6,675 nt of DNA from Thiolapillus brandeum (GTDB lineage: Bacteria > Pseudomonadota > Gammaproteobacteria > Chromatiales > Chromatiaceae). The notes under the pieces are model-generated. The model was given only the letters and a program-made list of their open reading frames with translations, was not told the DNA's origin and did no database searches. The DNA lies in the NCBI GenBank assembly GCA_011051425.1, contig DRLF01000198.1, positions 1 to 6,675 on the forward strand, read 5' to 3'. The position numbers and the translations under genes were made by a program. Of this stretch, positions 1 to 4,068 are shown piece by piece. How positions within the stretch are numbered: position 1 is the stretch's first letter; the number at the start of each line of letters is the position of its first letter.

Positions 1-27
1 AATGGTGAATGGATTTTTCAGCGGGCA

Positions 28-41
28 CTGGCCATGGCCAG
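28..41. repeat. Perfect 14-base palindrome
   Basis: The bases CTGGCCATGGCCAG equal their own reverse complement. Read on the plus strand they could fold as a 5-bp stem (CTGGC/GCCAG) with a CATG loop, followed by GGTTTT, a weak terminator-like arrangement. No gene is established upstream inside the window, so its role is unknown. A palindrome rich in GGCC can also arise by chance in GC-rich DNA. Confidence 0.4.
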
Positions 42-121
42 GGTTTTACGGCCGTATTGCTGAGCATGCCGGAGTGATAGGCAGATACAGTGAAATGTTT
101 GCGAAAGACAGTTTCCGCTCT

Positions 122-137
122 ATTGTTACCGAACAAT
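122..137. repeat. Short inverted repeat, hairpin or operator-like
   Basis: ATTGTT at 122-127 is exactly complementary to AACAAT at 132-137, with a four-base ACCG spacer. It could form a 6-bp hairpin or serve as a dyad binding site for a dimeric regulator. It lacks a flanking T-run, so it is a poor intrinsic terminator. No promoter or gene start nearby supports an operator role. Confidence 0.35.
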
Positions 138-163
138 CGTCTGTGACTGGTGGTTGTCAGATA

Positions 164-205
164 TCGTAGCCCGGCAAACGCAAGCGGAGCAGCGGTGATG
201 GCCGG
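164..205. repeat. Possible degenerate GTAGCCCGG-type intergenic repeat
   Basis: The segment begins TCGTAGCCCGGC and is closed by GCCGG at 201-205. That gives a 5-bp stem (171-175 with 201-205) around a loop that contains a small CGC-AA-GCG inner dyad. Many proteobacterial genomes carry intergenic palindromic repeats beginning with GTAGCCCGG and ending in a complementary CCGGG-like arm. This copy would be a worn member because the interior does not pair well. The assignment rests on resemblance recalled from memory and on position between genes. Confidence 0.3.
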
Positions 206-244
206 TGTTTCAGGGGAGGGCCGGTGGTTTTGTGGGATAGTGCT

Positions 245-640
245 TCAGTTTTTTTCCCGTGAGCTGTCGCTCCAGGAGGGGGCGGTACGTTGGTGCCCTG
301 CCTGCTGCAGCCTGTCCAGGTAATCTGTCCAGTACAGGGCCTGCTTCTTCCCGAGGTCGTGCAGATAGGCCCAGTCGAACAGCCCTGAATCATGCCCGTC
401 GTCGAAGAAAATCTTGATGGCATATTGCCCGACAGGTTTGATATCGGTGATGTTCACATCTTGCTTGTCCAGTTGCAGTTTGGCACCCTGTCCCCAGTGC
501 CCGCGCACCTCAGCCGAAGGTGAATAGACCCGTAACAGCTCGGCCGGATAGGTGAAATGACTGCCGTCATCGAAACTGATTTCAAGCGTATGGGAGCGGG
601 TGTGTACGGTGATATCAACGGGCTTGGGTGTGTCACTCAT
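245..640 (-). CDS. DUF971 protein (gamma-butyrobetaine hydroxylase-like N-terminal domain)
   Basis: A 131-residue soluble protein made almost entirely of one DUF971 domain. Recognisable elements are the N-terminal strand block rich in FDDG (residues about 10-30), the segment AELLRVYSPSAEVRGHWGQG (about 33-52) and the conserved core PVGQYAIKIFFDDGHDSGLFDW followed by AYLHDLG (about 69-97). The same fold forms the N-terminal domain of gamma-butyrobetaine hydroxylase, where it binds zinc through cysteines and a histidine. This protein contains no cysteine, so that metal site is absent. The polar tail after about residue 115 looks disordered. Its ATG overlaps the last codons of hemH by 8 bases and is preceded by a good GGAGG site, so translation is probably coupled to hemH. 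The biochemical function of stand-alone DUF971 proteins is not established. A link to iron, heme or Fe-S handling is inferred from the neighbour only. Confidence 0.9.
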   Translation of the reverse strand: MSDTPKPVDITVHTRSHTLEISFDDGSHFTYPAELLRVYSPSAEVRGHWGQGAKLQLDKQDVNITDIKPVGQYAIKIFFDDGHDSGLFDWAYLHDLGKKQALYWTDYLDRLQQAGHQRTAPSWSDSSREKN

Positions 641-1628
641 TTATCCACCCTCCCAGGTAGCGCATTGCCAGTCTGGCCAGCATGTCGATATGGGCCCTGG
701 TATCGTTCAGGCAGGGAATGTATTCATAGCGTTCTCCACCGGCTTGCAAAAACACTTCTTTGTTCTCCATGGCGATTTCTTCCAGTGTTTCCAGGCAATC
801 TGAGGAAAAGCCCGGGCATATGACCTGCACATGTTTGCATCCGGCGTTTGCCAGTTCACGCAGGGTGTCCGCCGTGGCCGGTTGCAGCCAGGGTTCTCTC
901 CCCATGCGGGACTGATAGCAATGCCGCCATTGCGCGCTGTTCAGATTCAGGGCTGAAATCAGTGCGTTTGTTGTTTCTTCACATTGGTGGGGGTAGGGAT
1001 CACCCGCATCGGCATAACGTTGCGGCAAACCGTGGTAGGAAAGAACCAGTGTATCCGGCTGGCCGTGCTGCTCCTGGAAATCCTTCACGCTGCCGGCCAG
1101 GGTCTGAATGTAACCGGGGTCGTCAAAATACTGATTGAGCAATCGCAGCTCGGGGAGCAGGCGCCAGTTTTTCAGCTCGGTAACCACGGCGTCGAATGCG
1201 GAAGCCGTGGTGGTGGCGGAATACTGCGGGTAGAGCGGGAATACCAGTATGCGCTGGCAGCCCTGATCACGCAGTTGCTCCAGGCCTTGTCTGATGGACG
1301 GATTGCCATAGCGCATGGCGGGAACCACGGCAATACGGCTGCCCAGCTTTTGCTGGAGTGCTTTGGCCTGTTTCACCGTATTCGTGAGCAAGGGCGAGCC
1401 TTCCTCCGTCCAGATCTTGCGATAGGCTTTGGCGGATCGTGCCGGACGGATATTGAGAATGGCGCCGTGAAGAATCGGCCACCAGAGAACGCGGGGCATT
1501 TCCACCACACGGGGATCCCAGAGGAATTCGCGCAGATAGCGTTTGACGTCCCCCCGGGATGGGGAGTCCGGTGTGCCCAGATTGATCAGGAGGATACCGG
1601 CGTCGCATTGCTGTTCAGGTTCTGTCAT
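633..1628 (-). CDS. hemH: Ferrochelatase (protoheme ferro-lyase)
   Basis: Inserts ferrous iron into protoporphyrin IX, the last step of protoheme synthesis, in the cytoplasm or at the inner membrane face. The 331-residue length is normal for the bacterial enzyme (about 310-370). The N-terminal LLINLGTPDSP (13-23) is typical. The family signature LVLSYHGLPQRY...GDPY lies at about 194-212, with His199 at the position of the metal-inserting histidine (His183 in Bacillus subtilis). The second catalytic element CPGFSSDCLETLEE (271-284) carries Glu280 at the place of B. subtilis Glu264. The cysteine pattern seen in [2Fe-2S] ferrochelatases near the C-terminus is not evident. The ATG start leaves no missing domain. 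The upstream GATGAG is only a weak ribosome site, so expression may depend partly on readthrough from the phosphatase gene 51 bases upstream. The 3' end overlaps the start of the DUF971 gene. Confidence 0.97.
   Translation of the reverse strand: MTEPEQQCDAGILLINLGTPDSPSRGDVKRYLREFLWDPRVVEMPRVLWWPILHGAILNIRPARSAKAYRKIWTEEGSPLLTNTVKQAKALQQKLGSRIAVVPAMRYGNPSIRQGLEQLRDQGCQRILVFPLYPQYSATTTASAFDAVVTELKNWRLLPELRLLNQYFDDPGYIQTLAGSVKDFQEQHGQPDTLVLSYHGLPQRYADAGDPYPHQCEETTNALISALNLNSAQWRHCYQSRMGREPWLQPATADTLRELANAGCKHVQVICPGFSSDCLETLEEIAMENKEVFLQAGGERYEYIPCLNDTRAHIDMLARLAMRYLGGWINE
649..653 (-). promoter_or_regulatory. Ribosome binding site of the DUF971 gene inside hemH
   Basis: Read on the minus strand this is GGAGG, eight bases before the ATG at 640-638. 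It lies within the last codons of hemH and fixes the DUF971 start. Ribosomes finishing hemH would stop within this initiation region, so the two genes are probably translationally coupled. Confidence 0.7.
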
Positions 1629-1679
1629 GGCTCATCTGCAGTTTTCTGTCACTGGATTCGATTCTCATGTTGGATGATC

Positions 1680-3185
1680 TCATGAGTAGCTCAGGAAAGA
1701 ACCTGCTGAATCCAGATACTTTGCTTCGCGCTCAAGTTCGGCTGTGGTCAGAGGATGTTCCTCGAGCCAGTCTGCGGGGAAAGACAGGATGATATTGTTC
1801 TTTTCCGCCATGATGCCAAGCCTGGGTTTGCGGCGGGAGCTGCGTCCGCGGTGCAGCAGTACGGACAGGCGCAGCAGGATGGCAAGGCGTTTGCTGGATT
1901 CGCGCACTTCTTTGGCAAGGTCGCCGAAAAGTGGGGTGGGGAATTTACGCCGGTGCGCACGCACGAGCATGGCCAGCACTCCCTGAGACTGCCGGGAGAA
2001 GCCTGCCAGGTCTGCATGGGCGAGAATATAGGCGCCATGTTTGTGGTAACTGTCATGAGAAATGGCTACGCCGACTTCGTGCAGGAGAGCGCTCCACTGC
2101 AGCATCAGCTGCAGTTCGGGATCGTCCAGTTTCCAGCTGTCTGACACCTGCTCCAGCAGCATTAAAGCTGTATGCGCCACGCGCTTTCCCTGCTCCTGGT
2201 CAAGGCCGTAGCGCTGTACCAGGGTATCGACCGTGCGTTCACGCACGTCGTGATGCTGGATGCTGCCCAGCAGTTCAAACAGCAGTCCTTCCCGCAAAGC
2301 CAGATCAGAGACCCGCATCTGATCGATATCCAGAGCCTTGAATACTGCGCTGAGCACTGCCACACCACCGGCAAAGACCGGACGCCGGTTGTCACTCAGT
2401 CCTTCCAGCTTGAGGTTGTCCGCCTTGCCTGCATCGACAACCGCCTTGCGCAGTTTCTTCAGTGATTTCCGGCTGATGCCCTTGTCGGACCAGCCCTGGG
2501 CCTGCACGACATCACGGATGGAGCGGATGGTGCCCGAGCTGCCCACTGCAAGTTCCCACTGGTCGCTGTCATACACAGTTTGTACCGGGCGCACTTCCAG
2601 CCGACCGGCGATTACCGCGGCATCCATGAGCTGTTGGGTGATCCTGCCATCCGGGAAGAAACGCTGACTGAAGCTCACGCAACCCATGAACAGGCTTTCC
2701 CGATCGAGGGTTTCCATGCCCGCGCCGATGATCAGTTCAGTGCTACCGCCGCCGATATCGACCACCAGGCGTTTTTCCTCGCTGCCCGCCAGTCCATGAG
2801 CCACACCGAGGTATACCAGCCGTGCTTCCTCGTGTCCGGCGACGATTTCGATGGGGTGGTTGAGTGCCTCCTCCGCCTTGTGCAGAAATTCTCCACCGTC
2901 GCGTATCTGGCGCAGCGTGTTGGTGCCTACTGCACGCACGGCATGTTGCGGCAGATCGCGCAGCCGCTGGCCGAAACGGGATAGGCAATCCAGAGCGCGT
3001 TCCTGAGCTTCATCCGTCAGCCGCTTCTTGTTGTCCAGCCCAGCGCCCAGGCGTACCATCTCCTTGAGCCTGTCGATGATCTGCAGCTGGCCGTTTTCGA
3101 TCTGTGCGACGATCAGGTGAAAGCTGTTGGAGCCAAGGTCGACAGCGGCAATCGTGTGGGGCGGGGTAGTCTGTGATTCTGGCAT
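1680..3185 (-). CDS. ppx: Exopolyphosphatase / pppGpp phosphatase (Ppx/GppA family)
   Basis: Releases phosphate from the ends of polyphosphate and/or converts pppGpp to ppGpp; the sequence alone does not separate the two. The protein has 501 residues from the ATG used here (E. coli Ppx 513, GppA 494). The actin-like phosphatase part shows AAVDLGSNSFHLIVA (13-27), GHEEARL (117-123, holding the catalytic glutamate region), the phosphate-binding VDIGGGSTEL (142-151), GSSGTIRSI (215-223) and SDLALREG (293-300). A C-terminal HD-like helical domain follows, with LLHEVG (367-372) and ISHDSYHKHGAYIL (375-388), so this is the long form. An in-frame TTG at 3212 would add nine residues. I chose the ATG because its 12-residue lead before AAVDLGSNS resembles homologues. 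Neither start has a strong ribosome site. It is probably the first gene of the operon with hemH and the DUF971 gene. Confidence 0.93.
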   Translation of the reverse strand: MPESQTTPPHTIAAVDLGSNSFHLIVAQIENGQLQIIDRLKEMVRLGAGLDNKKRLTDEAQERALDCLSRFGQRLRDLPQHAVRAVGTNTLRQIRDGGEFLHKAEEALNHPIEIVAGHEEARLVYLGVAHGLAGSEEKRLVVDIGGGSTELIIGAGMETLDRESLFMGCVSFSQRFFPDGRITQQLMDAAVIAGRLEVRPVQTVYDSDQWELAVGSSGTIRSIRDVVQAQGWSDKGISRKSLKKLRKAVVDAGKADNLKLEGLSDNRRPVFAGGVAVLSAVFKALDIDQMRVSDLALREGLLFELLGSIQHHDVRERTVDTLVQRYGLDQEQGKRVAHTALMLLEQVSDSWKLDDPELQLMLQWSALLHEVGVAISHDSYHKHGAYILAHADLAGFSRQSQGVLAMLVRAHRRKFPTPLFGDLAKEVRESSKRLAILLRLSVLLHRGRSSRRKPRLGIMAEKNNIILSFPADWLEEHPLTTAELEREAKYLDSAGSFLSYS

Positions 3186-3243
3186 CTGCGCGGATTTGGA
3201 TACAGCAAACAATACACGTTAGTTTACAGCAGAGGAGAGAGGA
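3186..3243. promoter_or_regulatory. Divergent intergenic region, presumed back-to-back promoters
   Basis: This 58-base gap separates the leftward phosphatase operon from the rightward Nudix gene, so at least one promoter in each direction is expected here or just inside the coding starts. Rightward, TTGGAT (3196-3201) and TAGTTT (3220-3225), 18 bases apart, are a poor sigma-70 match. Leftward, TTTCAC and TAAACT 17 bases apart on the minus strand are equally weak. The region is slightly A+T richer than its flanks. No clear operator is visible. Confidence 0.4.
3233..3237 (+). promoter_or_regulatory. Ribosome binding site of the Nudix gene
   Basis: AGGAG sits six bases before the GTG start at 3244, within a purine-rich tract that repeats the GGAG motif. 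This strong site supports the GTG as the true start. The protein then begins directly with the zinc-ribbon Cys-x2-Cys pair. Confidence 0.75.
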
Positions 3244-3825
3244 GTGAAATTCTGTAGCAGTTGCGGTTCGAATGTGGAGTTGAGCATTCCGCCCGGGGAC
3301 AACCGCCAGCGATTCGTGTGTACCTCATGTGGTGAAATTCATTATCAGAACCCCAAACTGGTGACAGGCTGTATTCCCGAATGGAAAGACCGCGTGCTGT
3401 TGTGCCGCCGCGCCATCGAACCGCGTTATGGCTTGTGGACCCTGCCGGCAGGATTCATGGAAAATGAGGAGAGCGCTCAGCAGGGCGCCGCGAGGGAAAC
3501 CCTGGAAGAGGCAAATGCGCGGGTCAGTATCGAGCAGCTCTACACCACCTTCAATCTGCCGCATATCAGCCAGGTCTATCTGCTGTTTCGCGGCAGCCTG
3601 GAGGACCTGGATTTTTCTCCAGGTTCCGAGAGCCTGGATGTGGCCCTGTTCCGGGAGGAAGATATTCCCTGGGACGAACTGGCGTTTCCCGTGGTCAGGG
3701 AAACCCTGAAATATTACTTTCAGGACAGGGAATCCGGCGTGTTCATTCCCCGTGTGGGAGATATTCACTGGCAATCAAGAAAATCCGGGGAGTACACCGT
3801 TACCCTGTTGCAGGCGGGTAGCTGA
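3244..3825 (+). CDS. Nudix hydrolase with N-terminal zinc ribbon
   Basis: Hydrolyses a nucleoside diphosphate linked to another moiety; in this subfamily ADP-ribose or FAD is the likeliest substrate, but the sequence does not settle it. The protein has 193 residues. A zinc ribbon at the N-terminus has two Cys-x2-Cys pairs (Cys4/Cys7 and Cys26/Cys29), followed by IHYQNPKLV, typical of the Nudix_N_2 architecture shared with plant FAD diphosphatase NUDX23. The Nudix box runs from Gly70 to Ala92, with Glu76, Arg84, Glu85, Glu88 and Glu89 in place, so metal binding and catalysis should be intact. Two positions depart from the general consensus: Thr86 for an aliphatic residue and Asn91 for glycine. 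The GTG start has a strong AGGAG. The gene diverges from the phosphatase operon and lies 168 bases before the aminopeptidase start. A short stem at its stop codon (3815-3831) has no T-run, so transcription may continue. Confidence 0.92.
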   Translation: MKFCSSCGSNVELSIPPGDNRQRFVCTSCGEIHYQNPKLVTGCIPEWKDRVLLCRRAIEPRYGLWTLPAGFMENEESAQQGAARETLEEANARVSIEQLYTTFNLPHISQVYLLFRGSLEDLDFSPGSESLDVALFREEDIPWDELAFPVVRETLKYYFQDRESGVFIPRVGDIHWQSRKSGEYTVTLLQAGS

Positions 3826-3837
3826 AGCCCGGTGATT

Positions 3838-3846
3838 TGGTATCAT
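3838..3846 (+). promoter_or_regulatory. Possible extended -10 promoter element
   Basis: TGG followed directly by TATCAT matches the extended -10 pattern TGnTATAAT with one mismatch in the hexamer. No recognisable -35 hexamer lies 16-18 bases upstream, where the Nudix stop codon sits. Extended -10 promoters can act without one. If used, transcription would begin near 3853 and yield a leader of about 140 bases before the aminopeptidase GTG. Confidence 0.3.
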
Positions 3847-3867
3847 TTCTACCCTGACAGGATGTGG

Positions 3868-3890
3868 GAAGAGCCCACCCATGGCTTTTT
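3868..3890 (+). terminator. Weak hairpin before the aminopeptidase gene
   Basis: GAAGAGCC (3868-3875) can pair with GGCTTTTT (3883-3890) around the loop CACCCAT, giving eight pairs of which two are G-U. The T-rich arm is part of the stem and is followed by CAACAACGG. It would therefore be an inefficient terminator and could equally be a leader structure. A competing stem, GTGGG (3864-3868) with CCCAC (3874-3878), uses some of the same bases. Confidence 0.25.
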
Positions 3891-3981
3891 CAACAACGGA
3901 AACCGAAAAATGCGATTGTCGCTTTCTCACGCGCACAGGCGGCCCAAAAAACCTTTTTTCAACGGCCTGCCAATCGGTCCT

Positions 3982-3985
3982 GGAG
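3982..3985 (+). promoter_or_regulatory. Ribosome binding site that decides the aminopeptidase start
   Basis: GGAG lies eight bases before GTG at 3994. It is the best ribosome site near any in-frame start of the aminopeptidase. Starting at this GTG puts a standard signal peptide directly at the N-terminus. Starts further upstream (GTG 3832, ATG 3862, ATG 3910) lack a comparable site. Confidence 0.65.
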
Positions 3986-3993
3986 ATGGAACA

Positions 3994-4068
3994 GTGAGAC
4001 AGGAAGTCCGCACAATACTGCAAGCCCTGTTGCTGCTTACACTGTTTCATTCCTTTGCGGCCCTGGCC
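3994..4068 (+). other. Signal peptide coding segment of the aminopeptidase
   Basis: The first 25 residues comprise a short charged n-region with two arginines and one glutamate, a hydrophobic core (ILQALLLLTLF) and a c-region ending Ala-Leu-Ala before TTPDL. This fits signal peptidase I cleavage after residue 25. There is no lipobox cysteine and no twin-arginine motif, so Sec export to the periplasm is the natural reading. Confidence 0.8.

Larger units (their letters stand above)
1..244. other. Intergenic flank with short repeats, no supported gene
   Basis: No gene can be supported here. On the plus strand, one frame open from the window edge stops with TGA at 61-63 (about 20 residues) and could be the tail of a gene lying outside. 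Another runs from ATG at 2 to TAG at 167-169 (55 residues), with no recognisable family. On the minus strand, one frame stays open across about 1-175 to the edge, also without a recognisable motif. The stretch holds a perfect 14-base palindrome (28-41), a hairpin-capable inverted repeat (122-137), a GTAGCCCGG-type element (164-205) and a duplicated GGCCGGTG (200-207 and 219-226). No intrinsic terminator with a T-run is visible for the leftward operon that ends at 245. Confidence 0.5.
3826..3993 (+). promoter_or_regulatory. Leader region of the aminopeptidase gene, with possible promoter
   Basis: This 168-base gap keeps an open reading frame in phase with the aminopeptidase back to a GTG at 3832, but the translated part (rich in His, Pro, Arg and Trp) resembles no M1 N-terminus. 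An extended -10 motif, TGG plus TATCAT, lies at 3838-3846 with no convincing -35. Downstream of it are a possible hairpin (3868-3890) and an AAAAAACCTTTTTT tract (3946-3959). I read the stretch as an untranslated leader of roughly 140 bases. An upstream ATG at 3910 is also in frame but has a poor ribosome site and would push the hydrophobic signal segment about 28 residues further from the N-terminus. Confidence 0.45.

Noticed and set aside
157..423. Minus-strand frame of 88 codons overlapping the DUF971 gene
   Set aside because: Most of it overlaps the DUF971 gene in another frame. The sequence is low-complexity with proline and threonine runs and has no family resemblance.
1629..1679. Separate promoter or terminator between the phosphatase gene and hemH
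   Set aside because: No convincing -35/-10 pair, GC hairpin or T-run was found on the minus strand, so I treat the genes as one operon.
984..1685. Long plus-strand frame (233 codons) opposite hemH
   Set aside because: It lies almost wholly antisense to an unmistakable ferrochelatase, has no recognisable motif, and is the kind of mirror frame expected in GC-rich coding DNA.
3815..3831. Stem CGGGT/GCCCG at the Nudix stop codon as an intrinsic terminator
   Set aside because: It has only five pairs, one a wobble, it overlaps the stop codon, and no T-run follows.
3946..3959. AAAAAACCTTTTTT as a terminator
   Set aside because: The two-base spacer cannot form a proper loop and the stem is purely A-T, so a stable terminator hairpin is unlikely.
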